From: Acidimicrobiia bacterium
GTDB lineage: Bacteria > Acidobacteriota > Vicinamibacteria > Vicinamibacterales > SCN-69-37
Assembly: GCA_016871335.1 (NCBI GenBank)
Contig: VFZF01000002.1
Span: 186,001-250,000, forward strand
Length of the DNA: 64,000 bases
Direction of reading: 5' to 3'
Shown here piece after piece: positions 1 to 6,723 of the stretch. Each line of letters begins with the position of its first letter. The first letter of the stretch is position 1. The notes below the pieces were generated by a model. That model was not told the origin of the DNA. It made no database searches and saw only the letters and a list, made by a program, of their open reading frames with translations. The position numbers were made by a program, and so were the translations under genes.

Positions 1-1
1 A

Positions 2-535
2 CGGCTGGTGGCCCGGTCGCGTCCCCTTCAGGGGGAGGTGCGGACCATCCGTCAGTTTGACGCGCGCTTCGACGCGTTCTGGACGCGTGTCTCATCCGCG
101 TTCGGGATGGTCGTCAAGCGCAATGCTGCGTACCTCAACTGGAAGTACATCCAGGCGCCACATGTGCGCTACACGGTCGCGGTGCTCGAACGCGACGGCG
201 AGCTGTCCGGGTACATCGTGTATCGCCATCTTCAGGAACCCAGGGGCAAGGTCACGCTCGTGGTGGACTGGCTCACCCCCCCTGACGACCAGGCCGCCTT
301 CCTGACACTCCTGCGATGGGTGGATCGCGAGTCGCGCGCCGCCGACTCCGACAAGATTCGGATCTACGCGACGCATGCCGGCTATCGGAAAGCCCTGCGG
401 CAGTCCGGGTACTTTGCCGTCAAGTCCACGATGGAATTTGTGGCAAAGATCAACGCCATCGACGTGCCCTCGGCGTTTTATGCGAGTACTGACATGTGGC
501 ACGTCACACTCGGTGATTCCGATCAGGATCGGTGA
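2..535 (+). CDS. GNAT-like acyltransferase, C-terminal part (5' end outside window)
   Basis: About 177 residues are visible. The frame is open to the left edge, so the GTG at position 8 is probably internal. The motif NAAYLNWKY followed by strands around GELSGYIVYR resembles the C-terminal acceptor half of GNAT/FemAB-like acetyltransferases found in surface-polysaccharide loci. The terminal WHVTLGDSDQDR (a W-x-T-x-GDSD-x-D ending) is also common in that group. Substrate is unknown. The gene ends 18 bp before the yqeY start, and the yqeY promoter lies just after its stop. The family assignment is an inference from motifs and could be wrong at the level of acyl donor. Confidence 0.55.
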   Translation, partial: RLVARSRPLQGEVRTIRQFDARFDAFWTRVSSAFGMVVKRNAAYLNWKYIQAPHVRYTVAVLERDGELSGYIVYRHLQEPRGKVTLVVDWLTPPDDQAAFLTLLRWVDRESRAADSDKIRIYATHAGYRKALRQSGYFAVKSTMEFVAKINAIDVPSAFYASTDMWHVTLGDSDQDR

Positions 536-541
536 TCGCGG

Positions 542-547
542 TATGCT
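542..547 (+). promoter_or_regulatory. -10-like box TATGCT of yqeY (leaderless arrangement)
   Basis: TATGCT ends 6 nt before the ATG at 554. With the usual 6-8 nt from -10 to +1 the transcript would start at the start codon. No Shine-Dalgarno sequence is present. No clear -35 box is seen at the usual distance. Confidence 0.5.
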
Positions 548-553
548 TGCGCC

Positions 554-1009
554 ATGACCCTCGTTGAACGGATCACCCACGACATCGCGGAAGCCATGCG
601 GCAGCGTGACCAGGCCTCGCTGGGGCCGCTGCGCATGCTCAAAGCCGCGTTGATGAATCGCGAAGTGGAACGGGGCCGGGCGCTGGACGAGGCCGAGTCC
701 CTCCAGGTCGTCAACCAGCTTGTGAAGCAGCGCCGGGACTCCATCGAACAGTTCACGGCGGGAGGCCGGACCGACCTGGCCGACAAGGAACGGGCCGAGG
801 TGACGTTCCTGGAGAAATATCTTCCGCCCTCGGCCGACCCTGCGGCCATTGCCGCCGCGATTGAGGCTGCCGTGGCCGAAACCGGAGCCGCGTCCGCCAA
901 GGACATGGGCAAGGTGATGAAAGCCGTGAATGCGACGTTGGCGGGCCAGACGGTGGACGGCAGGGCGCTCGCCGACGCAGTCAAGCGCCGCCTGTCCGAG
1001 GCCAACTAG
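554..1009 (+). CDS. yqeY: GatB/YqeY domain protein
   Basis: A 151-residue protein, the normal length for the stand-alone YqeY family. It begins MTLVERITHDIAEAMRQRD and contains the conserved LGPLRMLKAALMNREVE and VVNQLVKQRRDSIEQF helices. The C-terminal part (KDMGKVMKAVNATLAGQTVDGRALADAVK) matches the tRNA-binding YqeY half of GatB. By family it is thought to bind tRNA or act with amidotransferase-like partners; the exact role is not established. It is followed by a structured intergenic region and a rho-independent terminator, so it is probably a short transcription unit of its own. Confidence 0.9.
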   Translation: MTLVERITHDIAEAMRQRDQASLGPLRMLKAALMNREVERGRALDEAESLQVVNQLVKQRRDSIEQFTAGGRTDLADKERAEVTFLEKYLPPSADPAAIAAAIEAAVAETGAASAKDMGKVMKAVNATLAGQTVDGRALADAVKRRLSEAN

Positions 1010-1042
1010 ACGATTGTGGCCGGGAAACATCGCCAAACCATT

Positions 1043-1136
1043 TCGCAGGGGCCCGAGTCTAAACCCAGCGAAAGGCACGCAAGTGCCTTTCATCCATCCT
1101 CCGGGCAGGGGCATCAATCGCAGGGGTTGATGCCCC
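1043..1136 (+). promoter_or_regulatory. structured region between yqeY and murJ
   Basis: It contains a perfect 8-bp hairpin with a GCAA (GNRA) tetraloop at 1071-1090, then the terminator hairpin at 1107-1137. The 9-mer TCGCAGGGG occurs twice (1043-1051 and 1118-1126, the second being the terminator loop). The GCCCC at 1132-1136 could therefore pair with either GGGGC upstream. This permits alternative folds like those of an attenuator. I cannot match it to a known riboswitch class. Confidence 0.4.
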
Positions 1137-1145
1137 TTCTTTTTG
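1107..1145 (+). terminator. rho-independent terminator before murJ
   Basis: An 11-bp stem (1107-1117 with 1127-1137) has a 9-nt loop and is followed by TCTTTTT. It lies only about 22 nt upstream of the preferred murJ start, so it either ends yqeY or attenuates read-through into murJ. Confidence 0.85.
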
Positions 1146-1166
1146 GGGCGGCTCCCCGGGCCTCCC

Positions 1167-2750
1167 GTGTCTGAACGCATCGCACGGTCCGCGGGTCTCA
1201 ACAGTCTGGCCACGCTGTCCAGCCGGTTGCTGGGGCTGGTGCGCGACATGGTCATGGCCGCCCTGTTCGGGGCCGGCATGGTCAACGACGCGTTTCTGAT
1301 CGCGTCACGCGTGCCGAACCTCGTGCGTGATCTGTTCGCCGAAGGTGCGATGAGCGCCGCGTTTGTCCCCACGTTCACGCGATACCTGAAGACACACGGC
1401 AAGGACGCCGCGTGGCGGCTGGGCAATCTGGTCATCAACGCCCTGCTGGTGGTCACCGGTACGCTCGTTGTACTCGGCCTCCTGTTCACGGAGCCGATGC
1501 TCCGGTGGCTCGGCGACGAGTTCGAAACCGCCGCAGATGGGGAGAAGCTGGCGCTGACTGTGCAGCTCGCGCGGATTGTGTTGCCGTTTCTTCCGATGGT
1601 GGCCGTGGCCGCCGCTCTGGCGGGAATGCTCAACGCCCTGCGCCGGTTTTTTATCCCGGCCCTCTCGCCCGCGCTCTACAACGTAGCGGTGATTCTCAGC
1701 GCCGTCACCATGGTGCCGCTGGCGGTCTGGATGGGCTGGCATCCGATTGTCGGATTCGCCGTGGGCACGTTGCTGGGCGGCATTCTGCAGATCGTGGTGC
1801 AGCTGCCTTCGCTCCATCGTGAGGGATTCCGCTATCGTCCGGTGCTCTCGCTCAAGGACCCGGCCCTCCGCGAGATGTTGCTGCTCATGGGCCCGGGCAC
1901 CATCGGAGTGGCGGCGGCGCAGGTCAACCTGCTCGTCAACACCGCACTGGCGGCCGGCATCGACGGCGCGGTCACCTCGCTGCAGTACGCCTTCCGTCTC
2001 ATGTACCTGCCGATCGGCCTCTTCGGTGTCGCCATCGCCACGGTGTCGCTGCCGGAGCTGGCGCGGCAGGCGACGGCCGGAGCCTTCGGCGAGATGCGGC
2101 GGACGTTGTCGGGCAGTCTGCGCCTGATGTTGATGCTGTGTGTGCCGGCCACCGTCGGTCTGATTGCACTGGCCGACCCTATTGTCGCCCTCGTGTACGA
2201 ACGCGGTGCGTTTGACGCCGCGAGCACGCGCGCCACGGCGGCCGCCCTGATCTTCTACGCCCCCGGCATCGTGGGGTATTCGATCGTGAAGATTGCGTCA
2301 CCATCGTTCTACGCCCTTCGCGATGCGCGCACCCCCGTGATGGTCAGTCTTGCGACGATCGGACTCAACATCACGCTGAATCTCGCCCTTGTGCGCGTGA
2401 TGGGCTTCCAGGGACTCGCCCTCGGGACGGCGATCGCCTCGATCTTCAACGCCGCCGCACTGCTCGTGCTGCTCGGCCGGCGGCTGGACGGGCTCGATCA
2501 ACGACGTCTGCTCGTCGCGTTTCTGAAGATCCTGCTCGCCTCAGTGGCGATGGGTGCGACGGCGTGGGGGGTGTCCGGCTGGTGGACCTCCGTGATCCCG
2601 GCGACCTGGCCACACACGCTCGCGGCCCTGCTGCAGGTGTTTGGATCGATCACAGCTGCGCTCCTCGTGCTGGCGGGAGCGGCGTGGGCCCTGCGGTTGC
2701 AGGAGTTCATGGATGCATGGGCCCGGGTGATCGGCCGGCTGCGGGGATAG
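1167..2750 (+). CDS. murJ: lipid II flippase MurJ
   Basis: A 527-residue polytopic inner-membrane protein of the MviN/MurJ family, which moves lipid-linked peptidoglycan precursor across the cytoplasmic membrane. The N-terminus MSERIARSAGLNSLATLSSRLLGLVRD and the following VPNLVRDLFAEGAMSAAFVPTF are the family signature, with the arginines of the central cavity present. About 14 hydrophobic helices follow, as expected. I chose GTG 1167 over the in-frame TTG at 1143 because family proteins start at this point; the extra MGRLPGPP would be unusual. No good Shine-Dalgarno or TANNNT box precedes it, and a terminator hairpin sits directly upstream, so expression may depend on read-through from yqeY. 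Confidence 0.93.
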   Translation: MSERIARSAGLNSLATLSSRLLGLVRDMVMAALFGAGMVNDAFLIASRVPNLVRDLFAEGAMSAAFVPTFTRYLKTHGKDAAWRLGNLVINALLVVTGTLVVLGLLFTEPMLRWLGDEFETAADGEKLALTVQLARIVLPFLPMVAVAAALAGMLNALRRFFIPALSPALYNVAVILSAVTMVPLAVWMGWHPIVGFAVGTLLGGILQIVVQLPSLHREGFRYRPVLSLKDPALREMLLLMGPGTIGVAAAQVNLLVNTALAAGIDGAVTSLQYAFRLMYLPIGLFGVAIATVSLPELARQATAGAFGEMRRTLSGSLRLMLMLCVPATVGLIALADPIVALVYERGAFDAASTRATAAALIFYAPGIVGYSIVKIASPSFYALRDARTPVMVSLATIGLNITLNLALVRVMGFQGLALGTAIASIFNAAALLVLLGRRLDGLDQRRLLVAFLKILLASVAMGATAWGVSGWWTSVIPATWPHTLAALLQVFGSITAALLVLAGAAWALRLQEFMDAWARVIGRLRG

Positions 2751-2758
2751 TGGTCTGG

Positions 2759-2764
2759 TAGCAT
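2759..2764 (+). promoter_or_regulatory. -10-like box TAGCAT of the rhomboid gene
   Basis: TAGCAT ends 7 nt before the GTG at 2772. This supports that GTG, rather than the ATG at 2796, as a leaderless start. Confidence 0.4.
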
Positions 2765-2771
2765 CGACCTC

Positions 2772-3461
2772 GTGAGCCGGTTTCCCTCTCCGCCCATGTC
2801 GTACTCGATCGGCCCCGGCCCACTGACGCCGGCCGTGAAGGCCATCATCTACATCAACGTCGGTGTGTATGCCGTCCTGCTGATCCTCAGCAGCCTCGTC
2901 AACTGGCTCGGGTTGATCCCCGAGTTGGTCGTCACACGCGCCTTTGTCTGGCAGGTAGTGACCTACCAGTTTGTGCACACGGACGTCTTCCACATCCTGT
3001 TCAACATGTTGTGGGTCTGGATGTTCGGCGTGGACCTGGAACGCCGGTGGGGCACGATTCCCTTTGCGAAGTACTACCTCATCGTCGGCACCACGGCCGG
3101 CGTGGCCACGGTGGTGGTGTCGCTGCTGCCGTTCGCGTGGGCTCAATCGTCGTACTGGGCGGTCACGATCGGCGCGTCCGGCGCCGGTTATGGGTTGATG
3201 CTCGCATGGGCCATCGTCTTTCCCCACCGCTCGGTGTATTTTTTCGGCATCGTGCCCATCCCGGCCAGAGTGTTTGCCCTGATTACCGGGGCCATCTCGC
3301 TTTCGATGGCCATTTCTTCTGGGGGACACAGCAATATCGCCCACGTGGCGCACCTCGCCGGACTGGGCGCCGGATGGCTGTATTTGAAGACGCCGCGCCC
3401 GAAATTCCCCGCGCCACCGCCGCGGCCACCGCGACCCGATTACATCCGTCGCGTGCACTGA
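2772..3461 (+). CDS. rhomboid-family intramembrane serine protease
   Basis: A 229-residue membrane protein with six predicted hydrophobic segments. Rhomboid hallmarks are all visible: HILFN (His74, Asn78) in the second segment, the nucleophile motif GASG with Ser136, and HVAHLAG with catalytic His194. It should cleave membrane-anchored substrates within the bilayer. The tail after residue 205 is proline-rich (PAPPPRPPRP) and probably cytosolic. The start is GTG 2772, placed by the -10-like box 7 nt upstream; ATG 2796 would remove eight residues without touching the fold. It lies between murJ and the E1 gene without overlap. Confidence 0.9.
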   Translation: MSRFPSPPMSYSIGPGPLTPAVKAIIYINVGVYAVLLILSSLVNWLGLIPELVVTRAFVWQVVTYQFVHTDVFHILFNMLWVWMFGVDLERRWGTIPFAKYYLIVGTTAGVATVVVSLLPFAWAQSSYWAVTIGASGAGYGLMLAWAIVFPHRSVYFFGIVPIPARVFALITGAISLSMAISSGGHSNIAHVAHLAGLGAGWLYLKTPRPKFPAPPPRPPRPDYIRRVH

Positions 3462-3497
3462 TCCGCCCTCACGGGCGGTATAGAATTGAAGGCCGAG

Positions 3498-5612
3498 ATG
3501 CACACTGCCGCCTCCGCCGATGCTACGTACGAGGGTCTGACGCGCACGGACCTCCTGAAGGTGTACCGCACGATGCTGACGTCGCGTCGCATTGACGACA
3601 AGGAGATCCAGCTCAAGAACCAGAGCCTGATCTTCTTCCAGATCAGCGGCGCCGGCCACGAGGCCATCCTGACCGCCACGGGCATGCAGATGAAGCCGGG
3701 GCACGACTGGTTTTATCCCTATTACCGCGACCGCGCGTTGTGCCTCGCCATCGGTATGACGCCGCTGGAGATGTTCCTCAGCGCGGTCGGCGCGGCCGAC
3801 GATCCCAACAGTGGCGGCCGGCAGATGCCGTCCCACTGGGGGCACAAGGCGCTCAACATCGTCTCCCAGGCGAGTCCCACGGGCACCCAGTGCCTGCAGG
3901 CAATTGGCTGCGCCGAGGCGGGCCGCCTCTACGAACAGCTCACGGACATTCCAGAGCGCGAACAGAAGTTCAAGACCGACGAGGTTGTGTACGTGTCGCT
4001 CGGCGACGGCACGGTCAGCGAAGGCGAATTCTGGGAATCGCTCAACGCAGCCTGCGTCAGCACACTCCCCGTCCTCTTCATGATCGAGGACAACGGGTAC
4101 GCGATCTCCGTGCCGGTCGAGGTGCAGACCCCCGGTGGCGACATGTCGAAACTCGTCGAAGGTTTCCCGGGACTCAAGGTTCTGCGGTGTGACGGCACCG
4201 ACTTCCTCGACAGCTACCGCACCGCCGCCGAGGCCCTCGCCTACTGCCGTTCTGGCAAGGGTCCGGCGCTCATTCACGCCAAAGTCGTCCGCCCCTACTC
4301 GCACTCGCTGTCCGACGATGAGAAGTTGTACAAGACGCCGGCGGAACGCGCTGAGGAAGCCACGCGCGATCCAATTACGAAATTTGCGGCGTGGCTGCAG
4401 GCGCAGGGATTGGCGACCGAAACGGACCTCGCCGCCATCGCCAAGGAGGTGGACGCCGAGGTGCTCGCGGCCACTGACGCGGCCGTGAAAGCGGCGAAAC
4501 CAGGCAAGGAGACCGCCGGCTGGTACGTGTACTCGCCGGACGTGGACCCGACGAGTGCAGCGTTTGATACGCCGGCCGTGCCGGAAGGCAAGCCCGACAC
4601 GATGGTCGCTGCGATCAACCGCACGATGAAGGACGAAATGGCGCGCAACCCGCGCATCGTCGTCTTCGGCGAGGACGTGGCGGACGCGACGCATGAGAAA
4701 AAACTCAACGAGGTGCAGGGCAAGGGCGGCGTCTTCAAGGTGACGCATGGCCTGCAGAAGGCGTATGGCGGCACGCGGGTGTTCAACGCCCCACTGGCCG
4801 AGGCGAACATCGTCGGCCGCGGCATCGGCATGGCGACGCGCGGGATCAAACCTGTCGTGGAGATTCAGTTCTTTGACTACATCTGGCCGGCGATGATGCA
4901 ACTGCGCGACGAAATGTCGATGATGCGGTACCGGTCGAGCAACTTCTTTTCGTGCCCGATGGTGGTGCGCACGGCGATCGGCGGCTACCTGCGCGGCGGC
5001 GCGCCGTACCACAGCCAGTCCGGCGAGAGCATCTTCGCGCACTGCCCCGGCATCCGGATCGCGTACCCGTCGAACGCACAGGATGCGGCCGGGTTGCTCC
5101 GCACGTCCATCCGGTGCGACGACCCGGTGTTGTTCCTCGAGCACAAACACCTCTATCGCCAGACCTACAACAAGGGCGAATACACGGGACCGGACTACAT
5201 GATTCCGTTCGGCAAAGCCGCCGTGAAGCGCGAAGGCACCGACGTCACCGTGGTGACCTGGGGCGCGCTGGTGCAGCGCACGTTGCTCGCCGCACAGCAG
5301 GCCGAGAAGGAAGGTATCAGCGTGAAGGTGCTCGATTTGCGCACCATCATGCCGTATGACTTCGACGCCATTGCCGACGCGGTGAAGGCCACCAACCGCC
5401 TGATCATCGCGCACGAGGACCAGCTGACCTGCGGCTTCGGCGCGGAACTGGCCGCGCGCACGGCGAGCGACCTGTTCGAGTATCTCGACGCACCCGTGAA
5501 GCGTGTCGCGGCCATGGACTGCCCGGTGGCCTACTGCCCCGATCTCGAAGAAGTGATCCTGCCGGGTTCCGCTGATGTGCTCGCCGCGATTCTGGAGACG
5601 GCGAAGTACTAG
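3498..5612 (+). CDS. 2-oxoacid dehydrogenase E1, fused alpha and beta subunits
   Basis: A 704-residue protein joining the thiamine-diphosphate-dependent E1 alpha chain (about 10-330) to the E1 beta chain (about 370-700). The ThDP/Mg site [11 protein letters not shown]...N is at about 169-199. The beta half carries GEDVAD, the pyrimidine-binding domain and a transketolase C-terminal domain. It would decarboxylate pyruvate or branched-chain 2-oxoacids for an E2/E3 complex. Neither E2 nor E3 is in this window, so the substrate cannot be settled; branched-chain type is somewhat more likely from the fusion. The start is ATG 3498, with a TAGAAT box at 3481-3486 giving at most a few nt of leader; an in-frame TTG at 3486 is less likely. 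A REP-like repeat begins 2 nt after the stop. Confidence 0.85.
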   Translation: MHTAASADATYEGLTRTDLLKVYRTMLTSRRIDDKEIQLKNQSLIFFQISGAGHEAILTATGMQMKPGHDWFYPYYRDRALCLAIGMTPLEMFLSAVGAADDPNSGGRQMPSHWGHKALNIVSQASPTGTQCLQAIGCAEAGRLYEQLTDIPEREQKFKTDEVVYVSLGDGTVSEGEFWESLNAACVSTLPVLFMIEDNGYAISVPVEVQTPGGDMSKLVEGFPGLKVLRCDGTDFLDSYRTAAEALAYCRSGKGPALIHAKVVRPYSHSLSDDEKLYKTPAERAEEATRDPITKFAAWLQAQGLATETDLAAIAKEVDAEVLAATDAAVKAAKPGKETAGWYVYSPDVDPTSAAFDTPAVPEGKPDTMVAAINRTMKDEMARNPRIVVFGEDVADATHEKKLNEVQGKGGVFKVTHGLQKAYGGTRVFNAPLAEANIVGRGIGMATRGIKPVVEIQFFDYIWPAMMQLRDEMSMMRYRSSNFFSCPMVVRTAIGGYLRGGAPYHSQSGESIFAHCPGIRIAYPSNAQDAAGLLRTSIRCDDPVLFLEHKHLYRQTYNKGEYTGPDYMIPFGKAAVKREGTDVTVVTWGALVQRTLLAAQQAEKEGISVKVLDLRTIMPYDFDAIADAVKATNRLIIAHEDQLTCGFGAELAARTASDLFEYLDAPVKRVAAMDCPVAYCPDLEEVILPGSADVLAAILETAKY

Positions 5613-5613
5613 C

Positions 5614-5640
5614 GTAGGGCGCGCTGCACTTGAGCGCGCC
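5614..5640. repeat. REP-like palindrome, type A, solitary copy
   Basis: GTAGG followed by the hairpin arms GCGCGCT / AGCGCGC with a 6-7 nt loop. The same element occurs near 37.2, 42.6 and 60.4 kb, there paired with a type B copy. It begins two bases after the E1 stop codon. Confidence 0.8.
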
Positions 5641-5645
5641 ACCCC

Positions 5646-5671
5646 GGTGGTGTGGGTGGTGTGGGTGGCGA
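5646..5671 (+). repeat. GGTGTGGGTGG minisatellite inside a coding start
   Basis: Tandem GTGGTGTGG-type words. They encode VVWVVWVA in the signal-peptide region of the next gene. The same words occur inside three other genes at 8335-8362, 26084-26125 and 56792-56831. Confidence 0.65.
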
Positions 5672-6657
5672 TCGCGCCAGCCACTGCGAGCGGCGCCGCA
5701 CAAGCCACCACCATCCTCCGCCCGTCCGGCGGTCTGTCACAGCAGGTCTGTGACGCCCTCATTGAACCCATCACCCTGACGCAGGGGAGCGACGGCCGCT
5801 ACCTGCTACTCGACCGTCGGGCACACACGGTGTACGCCGTCGATCGCACCGGCGCGCGACTCACCACAATCCTTGCGGCCGGCATACAGAAGGGTGAGGT
5901 GCTGCAGCCGGCCGCGCTCAGTCTTGCACCGGACAACGCGTATGCCATCTCGGACGCCCCGTTTGGGCAGGAGCGGATACAGGTCTACACCAGCGCGGAC
6001 TCCCAGATTCGTGCGTTTCTCAGGCCCGGGCTGACGACGCCGCGATTGACGATGGGGTCGCTGATTCTGAACGGGGTGGGTTCGCTGCAGTTCACGGGCG
6101 CCTCGTTTTTCATCAATGCGCCCGAGTCCGGCGCGCTGATTTCCGAGCTCGATCTGAACGGCGATCCGATCCGTCACTTCGGGACGCTTCGTCCGACCGG
6201 TCACGAGGCCGATCGCAACGTCCACCTTGCACTCAATCTGGGTCTCGCACTGCCTGGCCGTGACGGCAGCGTGACGTTTGTCTTCCAGACGGGCGTGCCG
6301 CAATTCCGCAAGTACGACGCCACCGGGGCTTTCCTGTTCGAGCGTCACATTGAGGGGTCGCAGCTCGATCCGTACCTGCAACTGCTCCCCACGATCTGGC
6401 CCACCAGGAAGATTGGCGACGGCACATACCCGGTCGTGCCGCCCACCGTTCGCACGGCCGCTCTGGACGCCGCGGGCAACCTGTGGGTCAGTCTCGTCGC
6501 GCCATTCACATACGTATACGACGCGCGTGGGGACCGCGTGCGCACCGTGCAGTTCGACGGCGCAGGCGGTTCGTCCCCCAGCAGTCTCTCCTTCAGCCGC
6601 GCTACCGGCCGCGCACTCGTGTTGCCGGGATGTTATGAGTACGACCCAAACGGGTGA
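5647..6657 (+). CDS. secreted beta-propeller-like protein of unknown function
   Basis: About 336 residues from GTG 5647. I do not recognise the gene. The N-terminus VVWVVWVAIAPATASGAAQ reads as a short signal peptide, then repeated blade-like units follow (TQGSDGRYLLLDRRAHTVYAVDRTG, DAAGNLWVSLVAPFTYVYDARG), as in NHL/6-bladed propellers. It would sit in the periplasm or on the surface. The start is uncertain: ATG 5575 inside the E1 gene is in frame, but that would route the reading frame through a REP element, so a start after it is preferred. The signal region itself is built from minisatellite DNA. It converges on the acylase gene across an inverted repeat. Confidence 0.6.
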   Translation: MVWVVWVAIAPATASGAAQATTILRPSGGLSQQVCDALIEPITLTQGSDGRYLLLDRRAHTVYAVDRTGARLTTILAAGIQKGEVLQPAALSLAPDNAYAISDAPFGQERIQVYTSADSQIRAFLRPGLTTPRLTMGSLILNGVGSLQFTGASFFINAPESGALISELDLNGDPIRHFGTLRPTGHEADRNVHLALNLGLALPGRDGSVTFVFQTGVPQFRKYDATGAFLFERHIEGSQLDPYLQLLPTIWPTRKIGDGTYPVVPPTVRTAALDAAGNLWVSLVAPFTYVYDARGDRVRTVQFDGAGGSSPSSLSFSRATGRALVLPGCYEYDPNG

Positions 6658-6659
6658 GC

Positions 6660-6723
6660 AGCTGGGCAGCTGGGCGGGTGGGCGAACACCTGCTCATCCG
6701 CCCACCTGCCCATGCGCCCAGCT
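6660..6723. repeat. inverted repeat at convergent gene ends (GGGCGG/CAGCTGGGC words)
   Basis: The arms 6660-6684 and 6699-6723 pair at 21 of 25 positions. It lies exactly between two convergent stop codons and could act as a bidirectional terminator, though it has no T-tract. Related GGGCGG words occur at 38439-38481, 46262-46304 and 60661-60690. Confidence 0.65.

Noticed and set aside
1020-1066. Resemblance to a cyclic-di-GMP-I riboswitch (CCAAACCATT and TCTAAACCC blocks)
   Set aside because: The GNRA loop and its receptor are not in the canonical order and the helices do not close; kept only as an unnamed structured region.
5575-5646. ATG 5575 as start of the propeller gene
   Set aside because: The frame would pass through a REP element and 38 bp of the E1 gene; an Arg-rich pre-sequence is atypical.
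2541-5774. Minus-strand open frame of over 1000 codons opposite murJ, rhomboid and the E1 gene
   Set aside because: It is the antisense of well-supported genes in a GC-rich genome; composition is Arg/His/Gly-rich without domains.
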